Shown here: one piece after another, positions 49,554 to 57,573 of the stretch | Numbering within the stretch: position 1 is the stretch's first letter | How the letters are laid out: every line of letters starts with the position of its first letter | DNA from: Ottowia massiliensis | Lineage (GTDB): Bacteria; Pseudomonadota; Gammaproteobacteria; Burkholderiales; Burkholderiaceae_C | Direction of reading: 5' to 3' | Assembly (NCBI RefSeq): GCF_900240305.1 | Contig: NZ_LT964854.1 | Span: forward strand, 248,001 to 312,000 | Length of the DNA: 64,000 nucleotides | Translations under genes and position numbers: made by a program | Notes under the pieces: model-generated | Told to the model about the DNA's origin: nothing | The model's input: only the letters and a program-made list of their open reading frames with translations | Databases searched by the model: none

Positions 49554-50855
49554 ATGAACCCCATCCGCAAATCAGCCAAGCTGGCCCACGTGCTTTATGA
49601 CGTGCGCGGCCCCATCGTCGATGCCGCCCGGCAGATGGAAGACGAGGGCCAGAAGATCATCCGCCTGAACATCGGCAACATGGCGCCCTTCGGCTTTGAC
49701 GCGCCCGAAGAAATCCAGCAGGACATGATCCGCAACCTGCCCAATTCGGCGGGCTACTCCGACAGCAAGGGCCTGTTTGCCGCCCGCAAGGCCGTCATGC
49801 ACTACTCGCAGCAGCAGGGCGTGGCGGGCGTCACGCTGGAGGACGTGTACCTGGGCAACGGCGCCAGCGAGCTGATCGTGATGGCCACGCAGGCGCTGCT
49901 CAACGATGGCGATGAGCTGCTCGTGCCTTCACCCGACTATCCGCTGTGGACGGCCGCCGTCAGCCTGGCTGGCGGCAAGCCCGTGCACTACGTGTGCGAT
50001 GAAGAGCAAGGCTGGCTGCCCGATCTGGACGATATGCGCCGCAAAGTCACGCCGCGCACGCGGGGCATCGTCGTCATCAACCCCAACAACCCCACCGGCG
50101 CGCTCTACCCTGATGAAACGCTGCGGGGCATCATCCAGATCGCCCGTGAAAAGGGCCTGATGCTGCTGGTCGATGAGGTGTACGACAAGATTCTTTACGA
50201 CGGCGCGCGCCACACCGCCCTGGCCAGCCTCTGCACGGATGTGCTCGTGCTCACCTTCAACTCCCTGTCCAAGGCCTACCGCTCCTGCGGCTACCGCGCC
50301 GGCTGGATGGTGATTTCGGGCGACAAAAGCATGGCGCGCGACTACATCGAGGGCCTGAACATGCTCGCCAACCTCAAGCTGGGCAGCAACGTGCCCGGCC
50401 AATACGCCATCCAGACCGCGCTGGGCGGCTACCAGAGCATCCAAGACCTCGTCAAGGAAGGCGGCCGCCTGCGCCGCCAGCGCGATCTGGCCTGGCAGCT
50501 CGTCACCGCCATACCGGGCGTCACCTGCGTCAAGCCCCAGGCGGCGCTGTACATGTTCCCCCGGCTGGATGCGCGCATGTACCCCATCGCCGACGACCGC
50601 CAGTTCTTCATGCAAGTGCTGCGCGCCACGCGCGTCATGCTCGTGCAAGGCAGCGGCTTCAACTACCCGGACAACCACCACTTCCGCCTCGTCTTCCTCC
50701 CTTATGAAGACGACCTGCGCGAGGCCCTGGGGCGCCTGGCGCGCTTTCTGGAGCAATACCGCCAGCGCCACACGGGCGAAACCCTTGCCGCGCCCGCCAG
50801 CCCGGGCGCAGCCAAAGCCGCCCCGAAAGAAACGAAACCGGCGCCCGCCGCATAA
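49554..50855 (+). CDS. alaA: Alanine transaminase-like PLP aminotransferase
   Basis: 433 residues, fold-type I aminotransferase close to AlaA (YfbQ): MNPIRKSAKLAHVLYDVRGPI, GNGASELIVMATQALLNDGDE, NPNNPTGALY, DEVYDKILYDGARH and the PLP lysine in TFNSLSKAYRSCGYRAGWM. It has a 25-residue Ala/Pro/Lys-rich C-terminal tail beyond the usual 405. Converts pyruvate and glutamate to alanine. The ATG at 49554 matches the family start; ATG 49518 would add 12 poorly conserved residues. The hom/thrC genes often found next in this order are not adjacent here. Confidence 0.9.
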   Translation: MNPIRKSAKLAHVLYDVRGPIVDAARQMEDEGQKIIRLNIGNMAPFGFDAPEEIQQDMIRNLPNSAGYSDSKGLFAARKAVMHYSQQQGVAGVTLEDVYLGNGASELIVMATQALLNDGDELLVPSPDYPLWTAAVSLAGGKPVHYVCDEEQGWLPDLDDMRRKVTPRTRGIVVINPNNPTGALYPDETLRGIIQIAREKGLMLLVDEVYDKILYDGARHTALASLCTDVLVLTFNSLSKAYRSCGYRAGWMVISGDKSMARDYIEGLNMLANLKLGSNVPGQYAIQTALGGYQSIQDLVKEGGRLRRQRDLAWQLVTAIPGVTCVKPQAALYMFPRLDARMYPIADDRQFFMQVLRATRVMLVQGSGFNYPDNHHFRLVFLPYEDDLREALGRLARFLEQYRQRHTGETLAAPASPGAAKAAPKETKPAPAA

Positions 50856-50943
50856 GCCCGCCCGCGATCCGCCCGCCCGCGATCCGCCCGCGAGGCGCAA
50901 GCCAGCAGGCAGCCCGCGCCGCAAACCTGCCCGCCAGAATGAA

Positions 50944-51030
50944 CCAAAAACAGGAGCGAATTCAGGCCGGTCGAAATACCGCTTCGCACAATATCCACTA
51001 GGACCTATTGCTACGAATAGAGGAGCAAAC
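50944..51030 (-). repeat. Family A dispersed repeat, copy 13
   Basis: Reverse copy: AACAGGAGCGAATTCAGG, TACCGCTTCGCACAA, core CCACTAGGACCTATTGCTACG, right end AGGAGCAAACT. Next to it (51031-51108) is a weak family B relic ending CCCTGAACCGGCTC. A short tandem duplication, CGCCCGCGATCC, occurs at about 50860-50890. Confidence 0.8.
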
Positions 51031-51108
51031 TAGACGCACCCGCCCAGCCCTTGTCGCGGCCTGCACTCCGCTCCACGTGCGGGCCTGCCGCTTGCCCTGA
51101 ACCGGCTC

Positions 51109-51510
51109 TCAGCGCCTGACCACGATGGTTTTGCCTATGGGCATGAGCGCGATGGCAGCCAGCTTCAGATGCTGCCAGCCGAAGGGAATGCCGATAAGGG
51201 TGACAAAGCACACCAGCGCCGAACCAAGATGGCCCAGGGCCAGCCAAAGGCCCGCAAACACGAACCAGACGAGATTGCCCAGCAAGCCCAGCGCGCCCGT
51301 GCCCAGGTCATCGCGGCCCGTGACCTGGCGGCGATCCACCGCCTCGCGCCCGAAAGGCCACAAGGCAAACTGCCCAATAACAAAACACGCCCGCGCCCAC
51401 GGCAGGCCAATGAGGGTGATGGCCATGATCACCCCCGCCAGCCACCAGCCCAGCGCCATGGGCAAACCGCCCAGAATGAACCAGAGAAGATTGAACAAGA
51501 AGCGCAGCAT
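51109..51510 (-). CDS. YccF-domain membrane protein
   Basis: 133 residues with two homologous YccF domains of membrane hairpins: LLWFILGGLPMALGWWLAGVIMAITLIGLPWARACFVIGQFALWPFGR and NLVWFVFAGLWLALGHLGSALVCFVTLIGIPFGWQHLKLAAIALMPIGK. The repeated I-G-(L/I)-P motif is the family mark. Inner membrane, function unknown. The ATG at 51510 starts the first helix directly; the upstream frame is spurious. Confidence 0.88.
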   Translation of the reverse strand: MLRFLFNLLWFILGGLPMALGWWLAGVIMAITLIGLPWARACFVIGQFALWPFGREAVDRRQVTGRDDLGTGALGLLGNLVWFVFAGLWLALGHLGSALVCFVTLIGIPFGWQHLKLAAIALMPIGKTIVVRR

Positions 51511-51683
51511 GGCGTTTTCGTCTTTCAGAAAGTGGGAAGGGAGCAAGCGGGCAGGCCAACCCCGCAAGACCGCCAGCCCGGCTGGCGGCGGCCGGTGGAA
51601 TATAGGCAACGCCAGGCAAGGCGCATGCAGGTCAGCGTGCAAGAAAGCAGACGGGCTATGGTCAGCAGGCTCTTTCACCCTGT

Positions 51684-51768
51684 TTTTGCTCCGTTATACA
51701 TAGCATGATGTCCTAGTGGATACTGCGCAAAGGCCGTTTTCAATCCCTTGAATCCGCTCCTGTTTTTG
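51684..51768 (+). repeat. Family A dispersed repeat, copy 14
   Basis: TTTTTGCTCCGTTATACATAG, core CATGATGTCCTAGTGG, ACTGCGCAAAGGCCG, right end AATCCGCTCCTGTTTTTG. In the 388-bp divergent gap between yccF and rarA; no gene is seen in the rest. Confidence 0.88.
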
Positions 51769-51898
51769 ATGTGAAGCTGCTTGCGGCGGCGGCCCGGGCC
51801 GTCTGGAAGAACAGGGCGCTGGCGCGCATGGAGCCAGGCCGCGCGGCAAGGCCGCAGCGCAGGGCTGGCGCGCTTTCGCGTATGGCATATTTCTCTTC

Positions 51899-53206
51899 AT
51901 GCCCCAAGCTCTCCACGTGCCCCTGCCTGAACGCCTGCGTCCGCGCACCCTGGCGCAAGTGGTGGGGCAGCAGCACCTGCTGGGCGAGGGCATGCCGCTG
52001 CGGCTGGCGTTTGAATCGGGGCAGCCGCACAGTTGCATTCTCTGGGGGCCGCCGGGCACGGGCAAAACGACCATCGCACGGCTGATGGCGCAGGCGTTTG
52101 ACGCGCAGTTCATCACCATCAGCGCCGTGCTGGGCGGCGTGAAAGACATCCGCGAAGCCGTGGAGCGCGCCCAGGCCGCGCAAGAGGGCCTTGCGCCGCA
52201 GGCCACCATCGTGTTTGTGGATGAAGTGCACCGCTTCAACAAAAGCCAGCAAGATGCCTTTTTGCCGCACGTAGAAAGCGGCTTGTTCACCTTCATCGGC
52301 GCGACCACGGAAAACCCCTCGTTTGAAGTCAATTCCGCCCTGCTTTCGCGCGCGGCGGTGTACGTGCTCAAGGCGCTGGAAGAAGCGGATTTGCGCGAAA
52401 TCCTGGCCCGCGCCCTGGCCGCGCTGGACGGCCTGGCCGCCGAGCCGGCCGCATCTGACCGCCTGGTGGCCTATGCCGATGGCGACGCGCGCCGCCTGCT
52501 CAATACGCTGGAGACGCTGGCGGTGGCCGCGCGCGCCGAAAAACGCGCGCGCATCACGGATGAGTGGCTGCTGAAAGTGCTGGGCGAGCGCCTGCGCCGC
52601 TACGACAAGGGCGGCGAGCAGTTCTACGACACCATCAGCGCCCTGCACAAAAGCGTGCGCGGCAGCGACCCGGACGCCGCGCTGTACTGGCTGGCGCGCA
52701 TGCTCGATGGCGGCGTGGACGCGCGCTACATCGCCCGCCGCCTGATCCGCATGGCCAGTGAAGACATCGGCCTGGCCGACCCGCGCGCCTTGCGCCTGGC
52801 GCTGGACGCTGCCGAGGTTTATGAGCGCCTGGGCAGCCCCGAAGGCGAGCTGGCGCTGGCCCAGTGCGCGCTGTATCTGGCCGTGGCCCCCAAGAGCAAC
52901 GCCGCCTACGTGGCCTACAAGCGCGCCCGCGCCTTCGTGCGTGAAGACGGCACCCGCCCCGTGCCCATGCACTTGCGCAGCGCGCCCACCCAGTTGATGA
53001 AGCAGCTGGGCCACGGCGCGGGCTACCGCTACGCGCATGACGAGCCGGACGCTTTTGCCGCCGGCGAGCGCTATTTGCCCGACGGCATGGCGCCGCCCGG
53101 CTTTTACGAACCCGCCCCGCGCGGGCTGGAAATCAGGATTGGCGAAAAACTGGCCGAGCTGGCGCGGCGCAATCAGGCCGCAGCAGGCAGCTCACCAGCG
53201 GAATGA
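51899..53206 (+). CDS. rarA: Replication-associated recombination protein A (AAA ATPase)
   Basis: 435 residues, RarA/MgsA/WRNIP1 family. PLPERLRPRTLAQVVGQQHLLG, Walker A in LWGPPGTGKTTIA (about residues 50-58), Walker B VFVDEVHRFNKSQQDAFLP, sensor TFIGATTENPSFEVNSALLSRA, and the C-terminal tetramerization domain with ALYWLARMLDGGVDARYIARRLIRMASEDIGLADPRAL. Acts at stalled forks. Full length; starts at the conserved MPQALHVPLPERLRP. Confidence 0.95.
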   Translation: MPQALHVPLPERLRPRTLAQVVGQQHLLGEGMPLRLAFESGQPHSCILWGPPGTGKTTIARLMAQAFDAQFITISAVLGGVKDIREAVERAQAAQEGLAPQATIVFVDEVHRFNKSQQDAFLPHVESGLFTFIGATTENPSFEVNSALLSRAAVYVLKALEEADLREILARALAALDGLAAEPAASDRLVAYADGDARRLLNTLETLAVAARAEKRARITDEWLLKVLGERLRRYDKGGEQFYDTISALHKSVRGSDPDAALYWLARMLDGGVDARYIARRLIRMASEDIGLADPRALRLALDAAEVYERLGSPEGELALAQCALYLAVAPKSNAAYVAYKRARAFVREDGTRPVPMHLRSAPTQLMKQLGHGAGYRYAHDEPDAFAAGERYLPDGMAPPGFYEPAPRGLEIRIGEKLAELARRNQAAAGSSPAE

Positions 53207-53513
53207 AGCCGCAGCCGGAGCGAACGCGCGCGGGCAAGGCCAGACAAGCCCCGGCAAGCCAAGGGCAAACCCGAAATCCGGCGGCAGGGGTGTTGCTTAC
53301 AAACCATCAAACCCTGTAACTATTTGGCATTTCCCAAATGAATTTGCGCCCGGCCCCGGCAGCGGGGCCATAAACGGCGGTGGCCTAGGTATCATGCGGA
53401 AATCCGCCGGTTTTCTTGCGGATACAACTGGCATGAAGTCTGTAACACATTCTGCGCAGCGCATGCCGGTCTCCCCTTTCGTTTCACGCCAACTCCAAAG
53501 ATAGGAAAAACTC

Positions 53514-53876
53514 ATGCGCACTGACATGTTTCAACAGGTGCTGGAAGAACTCAAAGGCTCTTCCGCAGACGTCGAAGCCTCGGCTTTGATCTCGACCGAC
53601 GGTCTGATGATTGCCTCCTCCCTGCCCAACGGCATGGACGAAGACCGGGTAGGCGCCATGTCAGCCGCCCTGCTGTCCCTGGGTGACCGCGCAGCGCGCG
53701 AACTGGCTCGCGGCACGCTGGAGCGCGTGCTGCTGCAAGGCGAGCGCGGCTACGTGATCATGAGTTCCGCTGGCAGCGAAGCCGTGCTGACGGTGCTGGC
53801 GCGCCACAACGCCAAGCTGGGCTTGCTGTTTCTGGACATCAAGCGTGCCGCCGAAGCCCTGGCCAAGATGGTCTGA
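53514..53876 (+). CDS. Roadblock/LC7 (MglB-like) domain protein
   Basis: 120 residues, one roadblock/LC7 fold: the MFQQVLEELKGSSADVEASALISTDGLMIASSLP start, a central helix (VGAMSAALLSLGDRAARELARG) and a paired-sheet second half (ERVLLQGERGYVIMSSAGSEAVLTVLARHNAKLGLLFLDIKRAAEAL). Roadblock proteins dimerize and act as GAPs or cofactors of small Ras-like GTPases (MglB for MglA). It is the first gene of the operon whose sixth gene is such a GTPase, so the two are probably partners. A 307-bp gene-free region upstream should hold the promoter; no clear -35/-10 seen. Confidence 0.88.
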   Translation: MRTDMFQQVLEELKGSSADVEASALISTDGLMIASSLPNGMDEDRVGAMSAALLSLGDRAARELARGTLERVLLQGERGYVIMSSAGSEAVLTVLARHNAKLGLLFLDIKRAAEALAKMV

Positions 53877-53897
53877 TTGCAGGAGGCTTGAAACATC

Positions 53898-54395
53898 ATG
53901 GCCATGCCAACCATGCAGCCGCCCGCCGAGCCGGCGCGGCAATGTGAATACAAGTACTTTGACGGCACAACCCGCACGCTGTACGTGACGGAAAAGGAAT
54001 TTCCCTATCCGGAAGGGCGCCTCATCATCTCGCGCACGGACCTGAACGGCATCATCACCCACGCCAACGAGGCGTTCGTGGAGCTTTCAGGCTGGAACCG
54101 CGAAGACCTCATCGGCCAGCCCCACGCCATCTTGCGCCACCCCGACATGCCCGCAGCCGCCTTCAAAGACCTGTGGGACACCCTCAAGGCCGGCAAGAAG
54201 TGGTTCGGCTACGTGAAGAACCTGCGCAAGGACGGCGGCCACTACTGGGTGTACGCCACGGCCGTGCCCAACGTGCGCAACGGCCAGGTGGTGGGCTACA
54301 CCTCCGTGCGCCGCGAGCCTTCGCGCAAGAAGATCGAGGAAATGACCGCCCTGTACAAGAAGATGCTGGCGGAAGAAAAAGGAGGCCAGGCATGA
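53898..54395 (+). CDS. Aer-type PAS domain protein, standalone
   Basis: 165 residues. PAS core at about 40-145: GRLIISRTDLNGIITHANEAFVELSGWNREDLIGQPHAILRHPDMPAAAFKDLWDTL, then WFGYVKNLRKDGGHYWVYATAVPN and GYTSVRREPSRKKIEEM. This matches the FAD-binding PAS of the aerotaxis receptor Aer, but no methyl-accepting, kinase or cyclase domain follows, only a short basic helix. It is therefore a soluble redox or oxygen sensor module that must act through partners encoded here. Starts 21 bp after the roadblock gene; its stop overlaps the next start by 4 nt. Confidence 0.85.
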   Translation: MAMPTMQPPAEPARQCEYKYFDGTTRTLYVTEKEFPYPEGRLIISRTDLNGIITHANEAFVELSGWNREDLIGQPHAILRHPDMPAAAFKDLWDTLKAGKKWFGYVKNLRKDGGHYWVYATAVPNVRNGQVVGYTSVRREPSRKKIEEMTALYKKMLAEEKGGQA

Positions 54396-55144
54396 CGCTG
54401 AACTTGTTGATTGCTCCCGACTTCGCGCCTGAACGCTTTGCGGGCTGGCACATGCTCAACACGCTGCTGCAAAAAAAATCGGGCATTCACATCCATCTGA
54501 TGACGCCCGCTTCGGCCGCCGAGCAGGCCGAGCTGATTGCTTCCGGCAAAGTCGATGGCGTGTACGCCAATCCGTTTGACGCGGCTTCCATGATTCGCGA
54601 TGCTGGCTACAAGGCCATCGCGCGCCCCATCGCCAAGTCGGACGAAATGGTGATCGCCACTGGCGCCAACACGGCCTACGAAACGGCGCGCGACCTCAAG
54701 CCCGGCTGCACCATTGCCCTCACGGACAACCGCGACGTCAAGCTCATCGGCCTGCGCCTGCTGGAAGTGGCTGATTTGAAAGAGCCTGACATCAAGTGGA
54801 ATCTGGTGGAAAACTACCAGGCCGCTGCGCGCCTGGCCATCAAGGGCGAGGTCGATGCCGCTTTTTTCCTGGCCGAAGCCTACAACTCGCTTTCCGGCCT
54901 GACGCGCAAGCAGATGAAGGTGCTGGTGGAAAGCAAGCTGGCCGACATCACCCACGTCTTTCTGCTGAATTCGCGCATTTCCGCAGAAGACAGCGCCCGC
55001 TTCGCGCAGGCCCTGTTGGAGCTCAAGGGCACGCCAGACGGCCAGCCCGTGCTGGACGAGCTGGGCATGAGCGGCGGCTTCGAGGTCATGGCCGAAGAAG
55101 ACGCCGAATTCATGATCGACCTGATGGACACCTTGCTGGAGTGA
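54392..55144 (+). CDS. PhnD/SBP-like substrate-binding protein without signal peptide
   Basis: 250 residues with the PhnD/transferrin-like periplasmic binding fold: LNLLIAPDFAPERFAGWHMLNTLLQKKSGIHIHLMTPASAAEQAELIASGKVDGVYANPFDAASMIR, later TIALTDNRDVKLIGLRLLE and GEVDAAFFLAEAYNSLSG. Homologues of this fold are normally exported and phosphonate-binding, but this one begins directly at the first beta strand with no signal peptide, and no ABC transporter genes are near. It looks like a cytoplasmic ligand sensor. The ATG overlaps the PAS stop (ATGA), tightly linking both. Confidence 0.78.
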   Translation: MTLNLLIAPDFAPERFAGWHMLNTLLQKKSGIHIHLMTPASAAEQAELIASGKVDGVYANPFDAASMIRDAGYKAIARPIAKSDEMVIATGANTAYETARDLKPGCTIALTDNRDVKLIGLRLLEVADLKEPDIKWNLVENYQAAARLAIKGEVDAAFFLAEAYNSLSGLTRKQMKVLVESKLADITHVFLLNSRISAEDSARFAQALLELKGTPDGQPVLDELGMSGGFEVMAEEDAEFMIDLMDTLLE

Positions 55145-55178
55145 GCCTGGCTTTCGCCCCGCTTGCCTGACGCCGCTC

Positions 55179-55778
55179 ATGCAAACCCCTTTGCCACAAG
55201 CGCCGGAAACCGCCAGCTGGCGCGCGCGCGCCAGCTTTCGCGCCGCCGGGCGGCGCGTGCTGCGCGATCCGGCCCGGCGCGAAGCGCATTGGCAGCGGGT
55301 GCAGGCCGCGCTGGCGCTGCCCGGCAGCGAACCCGTTCAGGGCGCGCTGGTGGACATGCTTCACGCCTGCCCGCCTGACGCCGCAGACTTTGAGACGAAG
55401 TGGCAGCAGTTGGGCGTGGCCAGGCGGCTCGCCCCTTTGACAGCCAAGTCTCTCCATCAGGCGGGCCGCAGCGGGCAGGCGCTGCCCCGCGTCAGCCGCT
55501 ATGCCACGCGCTGGTGCGTACTGGCCGCGCCCGCGCTGGACGGCCCGCGCCGCGCGCTGCTGTGCGGCGCGGATGACTCCAGAAACATGGCTGCCACGGC
55601 CTTGCGGGCCATCGGCAGCGGAGACACCTCGGAGGAGCAGCATTTTCTGGCGCATTGCGAGGGCGCCCACGATGCACTGGCCTTCATGCTGGCGCGCCGC
55701 GCGTTGCTGCGGCAGGGCATAGAGCCAGGCCCCGAATGGATGCGCGTGTTTGCCTTTCTCCAAGGAGAAAAAGAATGA
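55179..55778 (+). CDS. Hypothetical protein of the roadblock/GTPase operon
   Basis: 199 residues, family not recognized. Soluble, Ala/Arg-rich and mostly helical (WRARASFRAAGRRVLRDPARREAHWQRVQAAL), with a central mixed segment (RYATRWCVLAAPALDGPRRALLCGADDSRNMAATALRAI) and a C-terminal helix. No signal peptide or membrane segment. The stop codon overlaps the next ATG. The position, between the sensor-like proteins and the GTPase, suggests an adaptor, but this is context only. Confidence 0.6.
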   Translation: MQTPLPQAPETASWRARASFRAAGRRVLRDPARREAHWQRVQAALALPGSEPVQGALVDMLHACPPDAADFETKWQQLGVARRLAPLTAKSLHQAGRSGQALPRVSRYATRWCVLAAPALDGPRRALLCGADDSRNMAATALRAIGSGDTSEEQHFLAHCEGAHDALAFMLARRALLRQGIEPGPEWMRVFAFLQGEKE

Positions 55779-56998
55779 AGAAGATACTGTTGGTCGGCCT
55801 GACGGACCAGGAAGCGGCCGCCATCGAAATCATGATTGGCATGAACTGGCGCGATGCCCAATGCACCGTGCTGCGCCGCAGCCTTTCGCTGGCCATGCCC
55901 GAGCAAACGCCCGAGGCGCTGGCCTGCACGCATTGCGTGGTGGACTTGTTCGGCCTGGGCATGCGCAAATACAGCGCCGAAAACGCCGAGCGCCTCATGG
56001 CCTTTCTGGGCGGCCGCTCCGCCGTGGCGCTGGCCTGGGGCGCCGATGGCGGCGGCTGGACGGGGCAAAAGCTGCCTCTGGCTGCCGGCCAGGTGCTGGA
56101 GCTGCTGGTCATGCCCTATTCCAGCCACGACATGAAAACGGCGCTGGGCAAGGTGCGGGAAGGCAAGGCGCCGGCGGAAATGGCCGCAGCGCCAGCGGGC
56201 CGCGCCTCTGCCGCGCCTTCCGGCGGCCTGGGCCAGATCCTCAGCCAGGCCCGCACGGGCAGCGGCTCCGCGCCCGAGCCTGCGCCCGACAAGGAAGTCG
56301 GCCTGCTCAAAGGCGCCATCCCCATTCTTCTGCATGCGTTTCCCGACTTGCAGGGCAATCCGTTTTTCAGGCTGGTGCAGCAAATCATCAGCCATGAAGG
56401 TCCGCAGGTTCTGACCTTTGGCGATGAAATGTTCTTCATCCTCGCGCCGCGCGAGGGCTGGATCGCCTCGCCCCTGCCGCTGGCCAGCATGGCCAAGATG
56501 GCCGCCTCTTCCAGCCTGCTGGGCAGCGCAAAGGCAACGCCGCTGCCCCCGCATCAGGTGGAAGAAGAGCTGCGCCGGCACTTTGGCGAAGGCTTCCGGC
56601 AGGCGCAAAAGCCGCTGGATTTTCTGTGCTGGGTGCTGGCCGACAGCACGCTCCGGCAGAACCCGCCGCAGCGCAGGGCCGATCTGCGCTTTCGCCTGCG
56701 GCGCTTTCCCAATTTCACGCTGCTGCCCAACACCAGCAACTTTGAAATCCAGCTGGCGGCCATCTGCTCGCGCGCGCCCCAGTCGCTGGAAAAACTCTGC
56801 CGCAGCTTTCCACAGCACGACCCAGCCGACATTGCGCGCTTTGCCATTTTGTGCATCGTCTCCGGTTCGGCCGTGGCGTTGCCGGCTTCCGCGCCCATTG
56901 CCGCGCCCGCGCCCGTGCCTGCGGCAGCTGCCAAGCCTGCCCACGCCCAGGCCGCGCGCAAGGGCTTTTTCAAATCACTGCTCGACAAGCTTTTCTGA
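55775..56998 (+). CDS. Hypothetical multi-part protein of the roadblock/GTPase operon
   Basis: 407 residues, family not recognized. About 1-115 begin like a Rossmann or receiver-like fold (MKKILLVGLTDQEAAAIEIMIG, HCVVDLFGLGMRK, AVALAWGADGGGW) without an obvious phospho-accepting Asp set. About 120-175 is an Ala/Gly/Ser/Pro linker. About 175-375 is a helical domain (LLHAFPDLQGNPFFRLVQQIISHEGPQVL, LRFRLRRFPNFTLLPNTSNFEIQLAAICSRAPQSLEKL). An Ala/Pro linker and a short basic C-terminal helix (RKGFFKSLLDKLF) that could be amphipathic or membrane-binding finish it. Seven bp before the GTPase gene. Confidence 0.6.
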   Translation: MKKILLVGLTDQEAAAIEIMIGMNWRDAQCTVLRRSLSLAMPEQTPEALACTHCVVDLFGLGMRKYSAENAERLMAFLGGRSAVALAWGADGGGWTGQKLPLAAGQVLELLVMPYSSHDMKTALGKVREGKAPAEMAAAPAGRASAAPSGGLGQILSQARTGSGSAPEPAPDKEVGLLKGAIPILLHAFPDLQGNPFFRLVQQIISHEGPQVLTFGDEMFFILAPREGWIASPLPLASMAKMAASSSLLGSAKATPLPPHQVEEELRRHFGEGFRQAQKPLDFLCWVLADSTLRQNPPQRRADLRFRLRRFPNFTLLPNTSNFEIQLAAICSRAPQSLEKLCRSFPQHDPADIARFAILCIVSGSAVALPASAPIAAPAPVPAAAAKPAHAQAARKGFFKSLLDKLF

Positions 56999-57004
56999 TC
57001 TTTT

Positions 57005-57550
57005 ATGGCGAATGTTTACAAGCTCGTATTTGCCGGCCCGGTGGGCGCTGGCAAAACCACGGCCATCCAGTCCCTGTCGGACATCGAAGTGGTGCGCACG
57101 GAGGCCAACGCCACCGACGAAGTGCGCCTGCTCAAGCAAACCACCACCGTGGCCATGGACTACGGGCGCATGAACCTGCCCAACGGCGATCAGGTGCGCC
57201 TCTTTGGCACGCCTGGCCAAAAGCGCTTTGATTTCATGTGGGACATCCTCACTGAAAACGCCCTGGGCCTGGTGCTCATGCTCAATGCCGCCTCGCCCGA
57301 CCCGGTGGATGACTTGCGCTCTTACGTGAACGCCTTCCGCAGCTTCATAGACAGCACGGCGCTCGTGGTGGGCCTCACGCACGTTGAAAACGGCAGCTGG
57401 GACACGCGCCAGCGCCTGGCCCGCGAGCTGGACCAGATGGGCCTGTCGGCCTCCGTCATGGACACCGACGCCCGCAGCCGCGCGCACATGTCGGCGCTGG
57501 TCAAAGCGCTCATCTACGGCATTGATCCCTTCACTGGCGTCGAGTCCTGA
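57005..57550 (+). CDS. Ras-like small GTPase (COG2229/MglA-type)
   Basis: 181 residues. P-loop GPVGAGKTT at 11-19, switch I with TTTVAMDYGRM at about 46-56, and G3 as GTPGQKRF at 68-75 (Asp replaced by Gly, as is usual in COG2229). The G4 position reads VGLTHVEN instead of N/TKxD. MWDILTENALGLVLMLNAASPDPVDDL is typical of the family. Members act with roadblock proteins in polarity and motility (MglA-MglB) or unknown processes. The Q72 and altered G3/G4 suggest slow intrinsic hydrolysis and a need for a GAP, presumably the roadblock protein encoded first in this operon. Confidence 0.88.
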   Translation: MANVYKLVFAGPVGAGKTTAIQSLSDIEVVRTEANATDEVRLLKQTTTVAMDYGRMNLPNGDQVRLFGTPGQKRFDFMWDILTENALGLVLMLNAASPDPVDDLRSYVNAFRSFIDSTALVVGLTHVENGSWDTRQRLARELDQMGLSASVMDTDARSRAHMSALVKALIYGIDPFTGVES

Positions 57551-57573
57551 ACCGGCAGCCTGCCCCGCTCACC

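Noticed and set aside
53297..53513. A palindrome (TTTGG / CCAAA at 53323-53338) in the roadblock operon leader as an operator
   Set aside because: Five-base arms are too short to separate from chance in a 300-bp region, and no promoter elements are positioned around it.
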